A stretch of 64,000 bases of DNA from Domibacillus enclensis (GCF_900156125.1 NZ_FTLX01000005.1:1-64000), one strand, 5' to 3'; counted from the first letter of the stretch, positions 23,570-31,596 are shown. Notes: generated by a model not told the origin, from the sequence alone. Numbers and translations are program-made.

Positions 23570-24962
23570 TATTCTGAAGCGGTTTAAGCGCAGCAGCGAC
23601 CTGTTTCAAACAACCCAGCGGCGTCTGACCATGCAGTACAGCGGGCTGATTATGCTGTTTCTTATTTTGTTTATTGTGGTCGTGTATACGTTATTATATG
23701 TTGTGATTTTACGTGACCAGCACCGGGAGCTTGAAAACTTAACCCGTCAGGAAACGCGTATTATCAGCGATTATTTAGCTGAAAGTGCACGGAATGAACT
23801 GCAGGGCCTTGGGAGCCAGGAGCTTGTTCTGGCAGGGGTGGACCAGTTTTTCTATTATGTGACGGATGAGAACGGGGATTTTGTGATGGGCGGTGAAACA
23901 TTGCCGCATATGCGCGAGGAACTGTTTGAGCTGGTGTCCGGCTGGGTGCCGGAGCGAAACCAGATTCGCGAAGAAACACTGGAAGTCACATTTGATGAAC
24001 GGCGCATTGGCGGACGGGAAATTGATGAATCGCCTAAATCAGACACGGTTCGTCTAATGGTCGACGGCAGCCCGATTTTTTATAACGGCCAGTTTGTCGG
24101 CATGATTTATATTGGAAAAGACATTTCGTTTGCCTATCAGCTGTTTACATGGCTGCTTATTGTCCTCGTCAGTCTGGCTGTGTTGTTTGCGGGTGTAGCG
24201 GTATGGCTTAGCTTTATGATGTCGAAAAAAGCAATGGGGCCGATTTCAACGGCATTTCAGCGGCAAAAAGAGTTTGTCGGGGATGCGTCTCATGAATTGC
24301 GCACCCCGCTCAGTGTCATGCTGTCTTCAATCGACGCACTGGAAATGACAGACGGGGTTGAGGAAGATCCGTTTGCCGGGAAGCTGCTCCGGAACATGAA
24401 GTCGGAGGTAAAGCGAATGACAGGGCTTGTCAGTGATCTGCTTGTGCTGGCACGGGCGGATTCGGGCAGTGTTGAACGGACCGTGGAGGAGCTGGATATG
24501 GAGAAGGAAGCGGCACAGGTGATTGAATCGCTGACACCGTACGCGGACTCGGCAGGTGTGTCGCTTTTTCTTGAAGGACCGGCACCGCTTTTTGTAAACG
24601 GAGACCGTGCACGGCTAAAGCAGCTGCTGTATATTTTGCTGGATAATGCCGTGAAATATTCGCCGGACGGTGGACAGGTGAAAGTGATGCTGTCTCAACG
24701 CGACCGGCACTGGACCATGAGCGTCTCAGATGAAGGCATCGGGATTGACGCGGAGGACCAGTCCCGCATTTTTGACCGCTTCTTCCGCTCTGACAAGTCG
24801 CGTACCCGCACGGTCGGTGGTCACGGACTCGGTTTATCGATCGCTAAATGGATCGCCGGCATTCATGGCGGAACGATAGCGGTTAAAAGTGAACCCGGTA
24901 ACGGAAGCACCTTTACCGTACAACTGCCGACAGATCAGCAAGATGGAACAAAAAGAATGTAA
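23559..24962 (+). CDS. Membrane sensor histidine kinase, partner of the response regulator
   Basis: About 467 residues. TM helix 1 (about 28-51), an extracytoplasmic sensor of about 140 residues (ISDYLAESARNELQ to YIGKDISF), TM helix 2 (about 190-215), HisKA with VGDASHELRTPLSVMLSS and HATPase with LLDNAVKYSPDGG, DEGIGI, FFRSDKSRTR and GGHGLGLSIA. The start is uncertain: I use the TTG at 23559, which overlaps the regulator gene by 11 bases; a longer in-frame extension into it is unlikely. The membrane-external sensor and the target genes suggest that it detects misfolded secreted protein or wall stress. Confidence 0.88.
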   Translation: MKSNILKRFKRSSDLFQTTQRRLTMQYSGLIMLFLILFIVVVYTLLYVVILRDQHRELENLTRQETRIISDYLAESARNELQGLGSQELVLAGVDQFFYYVTDENGDFVMGGETLPHMREELFELVSGWVPERNQIREETLEVTFDERRIGGREIDESPKSDTVRLMVDGSPIFYNGQFVGMIYIGKDISFAYQLFTWLLIVLVSLAVLFAGVAVWLSFMMSKKAMGPISTAFQRQKEFVGDASHELRTPLSVMLSSIDALEMTDGVEEDPFAGKLLRNMKSEVKRMTGLVSDLLVLARADSGSVERTVEELDMEKEAAQVIESLTPYADSAGVSLFLEGPAPLFVNGDRARLKQLLYILLDNAVKYSPDGGQVKVMLSQRDRHWTMSVSDEGIGIDAEDQSRIFDRFFRSDKSRTRTVGGHGLGLSIAKWIAGIHGGTIAVKSEPGNGSTFTVQLPTDQQDGTKRM

Positions 24963-24975
24963 TCACCAATCGAAA

Positions 24976-25027
24976 GAGCCGAATGTTCCTGCGAAATGTA
25001 TCGCATGGCAGCGTTCGGCTTTTTTTA
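24976..25027 (+). terminator. Intrinsic terminator of the two-component operon
   Basis: Long imperfect stem starting GAGCCGAATG and closing with CGTTCGGCT, then seven T. Array A3 begins 23 bases later. Confidence 0.82.
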
Positions 25028-25050
25028 TGTAGCAAAGGAGGGACACAGAC

Positions 25051-25165
25051 GTATCGCCGGTAAATTGAAAAAAGCGCTGATATCTTGGGATCTAACGCTG
25101 ATATGTTGATTTTATCAGCGATCGCTCACACCATACCGGCGATAAATAAACTTTATCAGCGTTAA
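25051..25165. repeat. Phased inverted array A3 (CTAACGCTGATAT family), 6 units
   Basis: Units start at 25051, 25071, 25092, 25112, 25133 and 25153. The first three are forward (CTAACGCTGATAT at 25092), the last three reverse (ATACCGGCGATAA at 25133, TTATCAGCGTTAA at 25153). This is the most symmetric copy (3 + 3). It lies between the two-component terminator and the htrA promoter box. Confidence 0.92.
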
Positions 25166-25193
25166 TCTACCTCATTCAATCAAAAGCTCTCTC

Positions 25194-25226
25194 TTTCACC
25201 GTCTTTTCACTTTTCTTTTTTACAAT
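25194..25226 (+). promoter_or_regulatory. Response-regulator box and promoter of htrA
   Basis: TTTCAC (25194) and TTTCAC (25205) at 11-base pitch, ten bases, then TACAAT (25221-25226). No consensus -35: the second repeat occupies its place, as in OmpR-family activated promoters. Confidence 0.82.
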
Positions 25227-25269
25227 AAAGTCAATCAAGAAAACCAATACCCAAAAGGAGCGATTATAG

Positions 25270-26505
25270 ATGGAAACAGAAGAACGCTATACACCGACAC
25301 AAGGCCAGGAGAAAAAAGGAAAAAGCGGATTAATGAAAACAGCTGCTGCCTCTTTTACAGGCATGCTTGCCGGCGGAACGATGATGTTTTACATGGCTCC
25401 CTCACTGCTCGAAACAAACGCAACGACAGCTGAAACAGAAGGAGTGGCTTCTTCAAGCGACATTACCGTACAGCCCGCTTCATCCACAGCCGCATCACAG
25501 ACGGATCTTGTTTCAGCGATTGATGCTATAGACGAAGCGGTTGTAGGGGTTGTGAATTTACAGGCGCAGGAGCAGTACAATCCGTTTGGCGGCCAGCCGA
25601 TGGATACAACAGACGAAGCAGCGGAAGAAACAGAAGCAGGAACGGGATCGGGTGTTATTTTTAAAAAGGGTGAGGACACGAGCTACATTGTGACAAATAA
25701 TCATGTGGTAGAAGGAGCGGATACCGTTGAAGTGGCGCTTGCTAGCGGTGAGCGGGTTGATGCCGAGGTAGTCGGAACAGATGCATTGACAGACCTGGCT
25801 GTGCTGCAAATTTCAAGCAGCCATGTGACAGAAGTAGCCGACTTTGGTGATTCAAGTGCCTTAAAGCTCGGTGAACAGGTTGCGGCGATAGGAAATCCGC
25901 TCGGGCTTGATTTGTCCAGCTCGGTGACTGAGGGCATTGTCAGCGGGATTGACCGGAGTGTGCCGGTGTCAACGTCAGCCGGCGAATGGGAGCTGAACGT
26001 CATTCAAACGGATGCTGCGATTAATCCGGGCAACAGCGGCGGCGCATTGATTAACAGTGCTGGACAAGTGATCGGCATTAACAGCTTGAAAATTGCCGAA
26101 GACGGTGTAGAAGGTCTCGGGTTTGCCATTCCGACAGAAGACGCTATTCCAGTGATCGAAGAGTTAATGACAAATGGTGAAGTGGAGCGGCCGTATCTCG
26201 GTGTTGGACTTGAAGACGTCAGCGCGCTTTCCCGCCAGATTACACAAAATCAGCTGAATCTTCCTGAAACAGTAACGGAAGGAACCGTTATTTCGCAGGT
26301 GGAAACCGGTTCAGCCGCAGCGGAAGCCGGTTTCGAAGCAGGAGATGTGATCGTAAAGATCGGGGACCGAAATGTGACAAGCACAGCTGACTTCCGCAAA
26401 TATTTGTACAACGAAGCGGAGATTGGAGACAAAGTAACGGTGACGGTTTACCGTGACGGACAGCAGGAAACGATCAACATGACATTATCTTCACAAAGCG
26501 AATAA
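25270..26505 (+). CDS. htrA: Membrane-anchored HtrA-type serine protease
   Basis: 411 residues: short cytoplasmic N-terminus, one TM helix (about 22-44), a Ser/Thr-rich linker, trypsin-like protease domain and one C-terminal PDZ domain (about 310-405). Catalytic triad His145 (VTNNHVVEGAD), Asp175 (DALTDLAVLQ) and Ser256 (NPGNSGGALI). It degrades misfolded exported proteins at the outer face of the membrane. It could correspond to HtrA, HtrB or YyxA of B. subtilis; its place behind a two-component system with a matching promoter box fits the secretion-stress members. AAAGGAG precedes the ATG. Confidence 0.92.
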   Translation: METEERYTPTQGQEKKGKSGLMKTAAASFTGMLAGGTMMFYMAPSLLETNATTAETEGVASSSDITVQPASSTAASQTDLVSAIDAIDEAVVGVVNLQAQEQYNPFGGQPMDTTDEAAEETEAGTGSGVIFKKGEDTSYIVTNNHVVEGADTVEVALASGERVDAEVVGTDALTDLAVLQISSSHVTEVADFGDSSALKLGEQVAAIGNPLGLDLSSSVTEGIVSGIDRSVPVSTSAGEWELNVIQTDAAINPGNSGGALINSAGQVIGINSLKIAEDGVEGLGFAIPTEDAIPVIEELMTNGEVERPYLGVGLEDVSALSRQITQNQLNLPETVTEGTVISQVETGSAAAEAGFEAGDVIVKIGDRNVTSTADFRKYLYNEAEIGDKVTVTVYRDGQQETINMTLSSQSE

Positions 26506-26507
26506 GC

Positions 26508-26540
26508 TTTCACCGGTTTTTCACCAAAGCCGGTTACAGT
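26508..26540 (+). promoter_or_regulatory. Response-regulator box and promoter of the secreted repeat protein gene
   Basis: TTTCAC (26508) and TTTCAC (26519), ten bases, then TACAGT (26535-26540). The box begins two bases after the htrA stop codon, so this gene has its own regulated promoter besides possible readthrough from htrA. Confidence 0.78.
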
Positions 26541-26586
26541 ACAAGAAGGGCAGGAAATTGCCCGCTACATTAAAGGAGGAAAACAG

Positions 26587-27393
26587 ATGAAGAAAAAAGT
26601 ATGGAATGTAGTCATGACGGGCGCTTTATCACTTGGTGTGCTCGGAGCAGCGGGTCTGCCAGCACTTGCAGCAAGCAGTACAGCCCTTGATGATGAAACG
26701 AAAACAAAAGTGGAAAGTGTAATGGAAAACTTGCGGACAAAGCTTGAAGCGATTGGCGTAGAGCTTCCGGAAAAAGGCGACCGGTTCGCGAATTTGGACG
26801 AAGACACAAAAGCGAAGGCGGAAGCCATTATGGAGCAGCAAAAAGCGGGCGAGATCACAGAGGCTGAGGCGAAGGAACAGCTAGAAGCACTTGGTGTGAC
26901 AATGCCTGAGCGTGGACAGGGCAAGGGACTCGGCCACTTAACACAGGACGTGGAAGCAGCCGGTCTGGATGAAGAAACACAGTTGAAAGCGGACGAAATT
27001 CTTGCACAGGTTGAAGAAGGGACGATCACGCACGATGAAGCAGAGGAGCAATTGACCGCTCTCGGCGTTGACATCAATGAAGGCGGCGGTAAAGGAGATT
27101 TGTTTGCCGATTTAGATGAAGAAACAAAAGCAAAAGCAGAAGCCATTATGGAGCAAATGCGGAATGAAGAAATCACGCGTGAAGAAGCTGATGCACAGCT
27201 AGAAGCACTCGGTATCGAAATGCCTGAGCACGGCGGACGCGGCGGTCATGGAGGCAAAGGAGGACATGGCCTCGGCGGTGGTGCAGTGCTTGAAGGGTTA
27301 GATGAGGAAACGAAAGAGCAAGCAGAAAGCTTAATAGAAGATGCGGAAACTGAGCTTGAAGATCTCGGTGTTGACAAGATGCCGTTGCATTAA
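26587..27393 (+). CDS. Secreted acidic protein with five LDEETKAKAEAIMEQ-type repeats
   Basis: 268 residues. Signal peptide (about 1-28, LPALAAS). The mature protein consists of five helical repeats that begin LDEETK or LDDETK and mostly end in an ALGVxMPE turn; the three full ones (about residues 60-210) contain a GEITxxEAxxQLxALG motif like SHOCT-type helices. Gly/His-rich linkers (GGRGGHGGKGGHG) separate some repeats. I know no named family. The helices with LDxETKxKAExI resemble in style periplasmic stress chaperones such as Spy/CpxP, and the promoter box shared with htrA makes a similar extracytoplasmic stress role possible; this is a hypothesis. AAAGGAGG precedes the ATG. Confidence 0.85.
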   Translation: MKKKVWNVVMTGALSLGVLGAAGLPALAASSTALDDETKTKVESVMENLRTKLEAIGVELPEKGDRFANLDEDTKAKAEAIMEQQKAGEITEAEAKEQLEALGVTMPERGQGKGLGHLTQDVEAAGLDEETQLKADEILAQVEEGTITHDEAEEQLTALGVDINEGGGKGDLFADLDEETKAKAEAIMEQMRNEEITREEADAQLEALGIEMPEHGGRGGHGGKGGHGLGGGAVLEGLDEETKEQAESLIEDAETELEDLGVDKMPLH

Positions 27394-27403
27394 TGAATAA
27401 AAA

Positions 27404-27437
27404 CAAAAAAGCCCCAGCAGCCGGGGCTTTTTTGTTT
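27404..27437 (+). terminator. Intrinsic terminator
   Basis: Stem AAAAAAGCCCC / GGGGCTTTTTT around CAGCAGCC-type loop, strong T-run. Ends the htrA region. Confidence 0.94.
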
Positions 27438-27485
27438 TGGAAAAAACTTGTATACTAAAAGGAAAACAATGGAGGTTTTTTTGAA

Positions 27486-27641
27486 ATGAGTGAAATAAAT
27501 ACAGGTGACGTCCTTTTTCAAATTATGATGCTGCTCGGGCTAATCGTGCCGGTTGTCCTTATCTGGATCGGTGTAAAAGGCTGGAAAAGACGATCCAGTC
27601 AGCTGGAACGAATCGAAAAAAAGCTGGATGACCGTTCATGA
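27486..27641 (+). CDS. Small membrane protein, 51 residues
   Basis: ATG 27486 with GGAGG ten bases upstream. Protein begins MSEINTGDVLFQIMMLLG, one TM helix (about 10-31), then a basic stretch KGWKRRSS and a charged helix ERIEKKLDDR. The next small ORF starts inside its stop codon (ATGA), so the two look like a translationally coupled pair. Function unknown; the shape resembles small phage-shock or YvrJ-like membrane peptides. Confidence 0.6.
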   Translation: MSEINTGDVLFQIMMLLGLIVPVVLIWIGVKGWKRRSSQLERIEKKLDDRS

Positions 27642-27742
27642 TCGAAGAAGGACTTTACACTTTTGGACTTGGATTGTTTCTAGGTGTGCCTCTTCTCATC
27701 TTAATTGCTGCTTTGATCAAAGCAGGTCAGAAAAAAAGCTGA
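27638..27742 (+). CDS. Small membrane protein, 34 residues
   Basis: ATG overlaps the upstream stop by four bases (ATGA). Protein MIEEGLYTFGLGLFLGVPLL and onwards has one TM helix (about 6-30) and ends AGQKKS. Coupling to the previous small ORF and its compact hydrophobic pattern support it; nothing more can be said about function. Confidence 0.55.
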   Translation: MIEEGLYTFGLGLFLGVPLLILIAALIKAGQKKS

Positions 27743-27819
27743 GCAGGAGGCTTCTTTTCTTTTGCGTTTTTAAGAAGAACGAAACGGGGTAGAGAATGGA
27801 AAAGAAAGGTGGCTTATGC

Positions 27820-28965
27820 ATGAAACTTATTTCTATCAGCCAGACGCCCGACCGCATTTCAATCCACTGGGAACATGATGGATCTGTCCAGGTGTTTAAA
27901 GACGGAAAAGAGCTGTACAGCGGGAGCGGAAAATCGTTTACGGACAACGGACTCGAACCCGGTACGATCTACTCTTACACGTTAAAAGGAACAGGCACCA
28001 TCAAAATTCAAACCGCCACAGCCGTTGAGCGTGAAGAAAAAAATGCAGACATTCCGCTTCAAGAGCTTATCGTCACGACGGTTATTGAAGAAGGACTCAT
28101 CTCGCTTGTGTGGGAGCCGATCCGCGGCATTGAAGAGTATGAGATATTCCGCAATGACGAGTACGCTGGGACCGTGACAGAGCCCGCTTTTCAAGACCGG
28201 CATATTGACATGGACGAGCAGTACGTTTATGGCATCAAGGGCATCCGTCCGCTGGAAGTTGGGGATGAAGAAGAAACGGAACAGCCGTCATTACTGGCCC
28301 GGGCAATTGATTTGCTGAAAGTAACGAAGGATGAAGACGACATCCTCGTCGAAACGTTTTTAATGGGGAAAGACATTGGCCGCCCCTCGGACCAGTTAAA
28401 TGGCCGTATGCCAATCAAGCCGCTGAACTACCGTCTCCGCTACACGACATTTTTGGAGGACGAGTGGGTGGAGAATCCGAATGTCCTGTCGAAAATGCGC
28501 TACTTTACTGGAGACGGGCGCACGTTTGATCCGGAAGCAGACCGGTACCGGACACGCGCAGAGATTTCTGTCAGCAGCGGTGAAGTGTCGCTGAAGCGTG
28601 ATGTCGGAGCGTCAGAGGGGTACACCGTCAATAAGGAGCTGGTCGAGCGCGAAACGGCATCGGATGAAGGGATTGTTATTAAACAGGTGCAAACGGATGA
28701 AGAAAAAGTATCGTTTTTGCTGGAGCATTCCGTCGGCAATCCGCTCATGCCATCGCCTGATATTGTGTACGAACTGTACGCCGGCTTTTACCCGAACGGC
28801 TTCATTGATATTAGCGGCGAGCACGATGAAGCACCGCATCATGAGATTTATTTAAAGCATGAAAACGGAGACTGGAAGCCGCTGCATCGTTCTGAAACAA
28901 GAGGACTTGAGCGTCTTGCCCCGCCTGCCGCCAACCGGTTTTGGCGGTACTCCAACATGACATAA
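27820..28965 (+). CDS. Two fibronectin-like modules plus DUF3238-like domain, unknown function
   Basis: 381 residues, no signal peptide. The first 160 residues form two beta-sandwich modules in fibronectin III style (DRISIHWEHDGSVQVFKDG; LISLVWEPIRGIEEYEIFRNDEY). The remainder (about 190-381) with NYRLRYTTFLEDEWVENP, YFTGDGRTFDPEADRYRTRAEI and YAGFYPNGFIDISGEHDEAP is what I associate with the Bacillus DUF3238 group, with moderate certainty. The ATG at 27820 has AAAGGTGG at ideal distance; the ATG at 27796 would add eight residues. Cytoplasmic or spore-associated location is open. Confidence 0.75.
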   Translation: MKLISISQTPDRISIHWEHDGSVQVFKDGKELYSGSGKSFTDNGLEPGTIYSYTLKGTGTIKIQTATAVEREEKNADIPLQELIVTTVIEEGLISLVWEPIRGIEEYEIFRNDEYAGTVTEPAFQDRHIDMDEQYVYGIKGIRPLEVGDEEETEQPSLLARAIDLLKVTKDEDDILVETFLMGKDIGRPSDQLNGRMPIKPLNYRLRYTTFLEDEWVENPNVLSKMRYFTGDGRTFDPEADRYRTRAEISVSSGEVSLKRDVGASEGYTVNKELVERETASDEGIVIKQVQTDEEKVSFLLEHSVGNPLMPSPDIVYELYAGFYPNGFIDISGEHDEAPHHEIYLKHENGDWKPLHRSETRGLERLAPPAANRFWRYSNMT

Positions 28966-28987
28966 TCCTGAGACCTTATTCATTTTG

Positions 28988-29018
28988 AAAAGCCGAGCTG
29001 CACAGTTCGGCTTTTTTC
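28988..29018 (+). terminator. Intrinsic terminator
   Basis: Stem AAAGCCGAGCTG / CAGTTCGGCTTT with a two-base loop and a T-run. Confidence 0.93.
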
Positions 29019-29056
29019 TTGTTTTCATTGAAACATAATTGTCATGAAACGGTGTC

Positions 29057-29092
29057 TTGACGAAGAACTGGCTGAGCACTACAATGAGTAAT
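29057..29092 (+). promoter_or_regulatory. Promoter and candidate BlaI operator of the blaI-M56 operon
   Basis: TTGACG (29057-29062), 17-base spacer, TACAAT (29080-29085). CACTACAATG (29078-29087) overlaps the -10 and resembles the dyad CACTACACAATGTAGT found before bdbD, so both promoters may answer to the BlaI-type repressor. Confidence 0.65.
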
Positions 29093-29107
29093 GTGAGGAG
29101 GCGGCTG

Positions 29108-29524
29108 ATGAAAATTCAATTATTTAAACGAAACGAACGCGGCTTGAATCGTTTTTTCGGCCCGCTTGAAGCAAAGATTATGGACGTGCTCTGGCAGGGG
29201 GAGCGTTCGATTAAAGACGTTCAGCACGAGCTTGAAAAAGAAAAATCGACCAATTTTAATACAGTGATGACAGTGATGAACCGCCTCGTAGATAAAGGTA
29301 TCTTGATCAAGCGCACAGAAGGCCGGGCATCGATTTTCAGTCCGGTGCAGTCCCGGGAAGAATTTGTGAACACACAATCGAAGGAAATGACGCAGGAGCT
29401 GATGGATGAATTCGGCAGCGTCGTCGTCAGCCATATGATTGAGGCGCTTGATGAAGCGGATGAGGCGTTAGTCGCCCAGCTGGAGCAGAAAATCAAAGAC
29501 TGGAAAAAGGAACCGTCATCATAA
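29108..29524 (+). CDS. BlaI/MecI/CopY-family transcriptional repressor
   Basis: 138 residues. Winged helix domain with LNRFFGPLEAKIMDVLW, SIKDVQHEL, NFNTVMTVMNRLVDKGILIKR and GRASIFSPV, then the C-terminal dimerisation helices. This is the BlaI pattern. The ATG at 29108 has GAGGAGG six bases upstream; in-frame upstream codons cover the promoter. The M56 peptidase gene starts in the stop codon (TAATG). In the BlaR1/BlaI type of circuit a membrane peptidase cleaves this repressor to induce the regulon. Confidence 0.88.
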   Translation: MKIQLFKRNERGLNRFFGPLEAKIMDVLWQGERSIKDVQHELEKEKSTNFNTVMTVMNRLVDKGILIKRTEGRASIFSPVQSREEFVNTQSKEMTQELMDEFGSVVVSHMIEALDEADEALVAQLEQKIKDWKKEPSS

Positions 29525-30363
29525 TGTCGACTCGTCAAACAAAAGGACTTTTTATTCTAAGCTTCCTGGCATCGGGCATTCTTTTATCGCAAATGGTGCT
29601 GTACGCTGTGTCAGTGGCAGCGGGATGGGACGTGCGGTTTAACCTTGTGATCGTCTGCCACAGTGTGCTGAAAAGCATTGGCTTCACATCACTGAAATAT
29701 GCGCTGGATGCCCTTGTGTTTACAACATTATGTCTGTTTTTTTGGAAGCTGGGTGTGCAATGGGTTCAGTCATCACGCATGAAGAAGCTGTTTGAAAGCT
29801 ATACGATGCGCCCGCTGACGGACGAATGGACAGAACGGTATGAGGCAGACATTAAAGTGATTTCCTACCCGGCACCGATTGCTGTGACGATGGGTTTTTT
29901 CCGTCCGGCTGTTGTACTGTCGACCGGCTTAAAGGAAATGCTGTCTGAGGAAGAATTTGAAGCGGTTGTGTATCACGAGCTGTACCACCGGTCAAATCGT
30001 GATCCGCTCAAGGTGTTTATTCTGTCCATGTCGGCTTCTGTTTTGTGGTATATGCCGATTTTATCGTGGGTGAGTGATCAGTACCGGCGTTCAAAAGAGC
30101 TGCTGGCAGATGCGTATGCCATTGAGCGAAATGGCTCATCAGCGCCGATTGGCAGCGCATTGATTAAAATGATCAAAGCGGGAGGCCAGTTGTCTATGCC
30201 GTTTTCCTGTGTGTCGTTTGCAGATACGTCAGTCAACGAACGGATCCGTTTTCTGCTTGATCCGCGATCCAGCCGGCCACTGTGTATACCGGTGCGTTCC
30301 GCTTTTGTTTCACTGGCTGTTTTTGCGGCAATTTGTTTTTTGTTCATTTACGCACTGTCGTAA
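29524..30363 (+). CDS. M56 (BlaR1-like) membrane metallopeptidase without sensor domain
   Basis: 279 residues with helices near 8-32, 55-80, 165-182 and the C-terminus. Zinc site HELYH (151-155) with third ligand in KELLADAYAIE. The extracellular penicillin-binding sensor domain of BlaR1 is absent, so it answers to another signal. Coupled to the BlaI-type gene by TAATG. The predicted role is site-specific cleavage of the BlaI-like repressor, by analogy with BlaR1/MecR1. Confidence 0.82.
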   Translation: MSTRQTKGLFILSFLASGILLSQMVLYAVSVAAGWDVRFNLVIVCHSVLKSIGFTSLKYALDALVFTTLCLFFWKLGVQWVQSSRMKKLFESYTMRPLTDEWTERYEADIKVISYPAPIAVTMGFFRPAVVLSTGLKEMLSEEEFEAVVYHELYHRSNRDPLKVFILSMSASVLWYMPILSWVSDQYRRSKELLADAYAIERNGSSAPIGSALIKMIKAGGQLSMPFSCVSFADTSVNERIRFLLDPRSSRPLCIPVRSAFVSLAVFAAICFLFIYALS

Positions 30364-30386
30364 ATGACTTCTTTTTACATGATAAC

Positions 30387-30401
30387 ACTACACAATGTAG
30401 T
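30387..30401. promoter_or_regulatory. Perfect dyad, candidate BlaI-type operator before bdbD
   Basis: ACTACACAATGTAGT: six-base arms around three bases, containing the TACA...TGTA core of BlaI/MecI/CopY operators. It ends four bases before the AAGGAG of bdbD, so bound repressor would block transcription or elongation. Confidence 0.62.
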
Positions 30402-30419
30402 ATGAAGGAGTGGCTAAAA

Positions 30420-31070
30420 TTGGCTAAAGGTGTTTTTTGGGTTGTTGGTTTTTTTGCGGTGTGTATGGCAGGGGTTCTGTTTTTATCAAATTTGACGGAG
30501 ACGCGTGCAGACATTCAATTTGACAATGAGCCGTTTATAGGAGAAGAGGCGGCACCGGTGTCAATTGTGGAGTTTGGTGACTATAAATGTCCAGTCTGCA
30601 AGGACTTTAATGATTCCTTTTTCCCAATGATCGATGAAGAGCTTGTACAGACAGGCAAAGCGAAATTTTACTTCATGAACTATTCGTTTATTAATGTTGA
30701 TTCCAACCGGTCGGCCCAGTTTGCGGAAGCGGTGTTTCAGGCACTTGGAAGTGACCGTTTTTGGGAATTTCATCATTTAATGTATGAAAAACAGCCGTCT
30801 GATTTATCGTTTGAGCAAGTGGACCTGTATACGAATGACTTCTTAAAGGAAACGCTCGCTGAAATCGCAACAGAGGAGGAAGTGGCGAGTGTCATGGCAG
30901 TTGTGGAAGCGGAAGGATCCATGTCAGCCTGGGAAAAGGACACGGAAACGGCCAAGCAGCTTGGTGTGTCCGGGACGCCGACTCTTTTTGTAAACGGCAA
31001 GGAGTTTAAAGGGAACTCATTTGAAGACCTGGTGGATATGGTGGACGAGGAAGCGGCCGATGCTGAATAA
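30420..31070 (+). CDS. bdbD: Membrane-anchored thiol-disulfide oxidoreductase BdbD (DsbA-like)
   Basis: 216 residues. One N-terminal TM helix (about 4-24) then an extracytoplasmic thioredoxin-fold domain with inserted helices. Active site Cys57-Pro-Val-Cys60 in VEFGDYKCPVCKDF and the cis-proline loop GTPTLFVNG. It makes disulfides in exported proteins and is reoxidised by BdbC. The start is a TTG (30420) with AAGGAG nine bases upstream; the ATG at 30402 lies in front of that site and a longer extension into the previous gene is not credible. bdbC overlaps its end by 11 bases. Confidence 0.9.
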   Translation: MAKGVFWVVGFFAVCMAGVLFLSNLTETRADIQFDNEPFIGEEAAPVSIVEFGDYKCPVCKDFNDSFFPMIDEELVQTGKAKFYFMNYSFINVDSNRSAQFAEAVFQALGSDRFWEFHHLMYEKQPSDLSFEQVDLYTNDFLKETLAEIATEEEVASVMAVVEAEGSMSAWEKDTETAKQLGVSGTPTLFVNGKEFKGNSFEDLVDMVDEEAADAE

Positions 31071-31473
31071 AACGCTTCTTGCCGCCTGGCTGACCGCTAT
31101 TACAGCCACGCTCGGCAGCCTGTTTTTCAGTGATCAGCTTGGATTCGTCCCTTGTACGATGTGCTGGTATCAACGCATCCTGATGTACCCGCTCACGCTG
31201 GTGCTGGGTCTTGCGTTTTATTGGAATGATTCCCGCATTTACCGGTATGTCCTGCCGCTTAGTGCAATCGGCATGGGGATATCCGGGTACCATTATGCGC
31301 TGCAAAAGGTGCCGGCGATGAAGCAGTTTGAAATGTGTACGAGCGGTGTCCCGTGCTCCGGAGAGTATATTAACGTGCTTAGCTTCATTACGATACCTTT
31401 TTTAAGCTTTACTGCATTTACGATTATAACGATTTGTATGAGCCGCTTGCGTAAAACGTCTGCTTCTTCATAA
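31060..31473 (+). CDS. bdbC: Disulfide bond formation protein BdbC (DsbB-like)
   Basis: 137 residues, four TM helices. Conserved cysteine pairs Cys32-Cys35 (FVPCTMCWYQRI) and Cys93-Cys99 (CTSGVPC), with GYHYALQK in between, match the BdbC/DsbB family. It oxidises BdbD and passes electrons to menaquinone. ATG 31060 lies inside the bdbD 3' end with GAGGAAG upstream. The transcription terminator overlaps its last codons. Confidence 0.92.
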   Translation: MLNKTLLAAWLTAITATLGSLFFSDQLGFVPCTMCWYQRILMYPLTLVLGLAFYWNDSRIYRYVLPLSAIGMGISGYHYALQKVPAMKQFEMCTSGVPCSGEYINVLSFITIPFLSFTAFTIITICMSRLRKTSASS

Positions 31474-31486
31474 GCAGGCGTTTTTT
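31454..31486 (+). terminator. Terminator overlapping the bdbC stop codon
   Basis: Stem AACGTCTGCTT / AAGCAGGCGTT with CTTCAT loop and six T. The stop codon lies at the start of the right arm, and the T-run runs into the next regulatory box. Confidence 0.88.
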
Positions 31487-31527
31487 CATTTTTCTTTCAT
31501 ACTTTATTCACAAACAGTCTGTATAAT
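31484..31527 (+). promoter_or_regulatory. Triple response-regulator box and promoter of the PepSY operon
   Basis: TTTCAT (31484), TTTCAT (31495) and ATTCAC (31506) at exact 11-base pitch; ten bases after the last comes TATAAT (31522-31527). The third, weaker repeat keeps the spacing to the -10 identical to the four other boxes. Confidence 0.78.
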
Positions 31528-31596
31528 CCAGTGTTAGCATGATCCGAATGGGAAAATCAGACGTTAGCTGAACAATGGAGCTGAAGGGGCGATAGA

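Noticed and set aside
29024-29046. Response-regulator box before the BlaI operon (TTTTCATTG...)
   Set aside because: No second repeat at 11 bases; the operon has a normal TTGACG/TACAAT promoter.
30282-30419. N-terminal extension of BdbD to 30282 or 30402
   Set aside because: The extension overlaps the M56 gene and the dyad; AAGGAG is positioned for the TTG at 30420.
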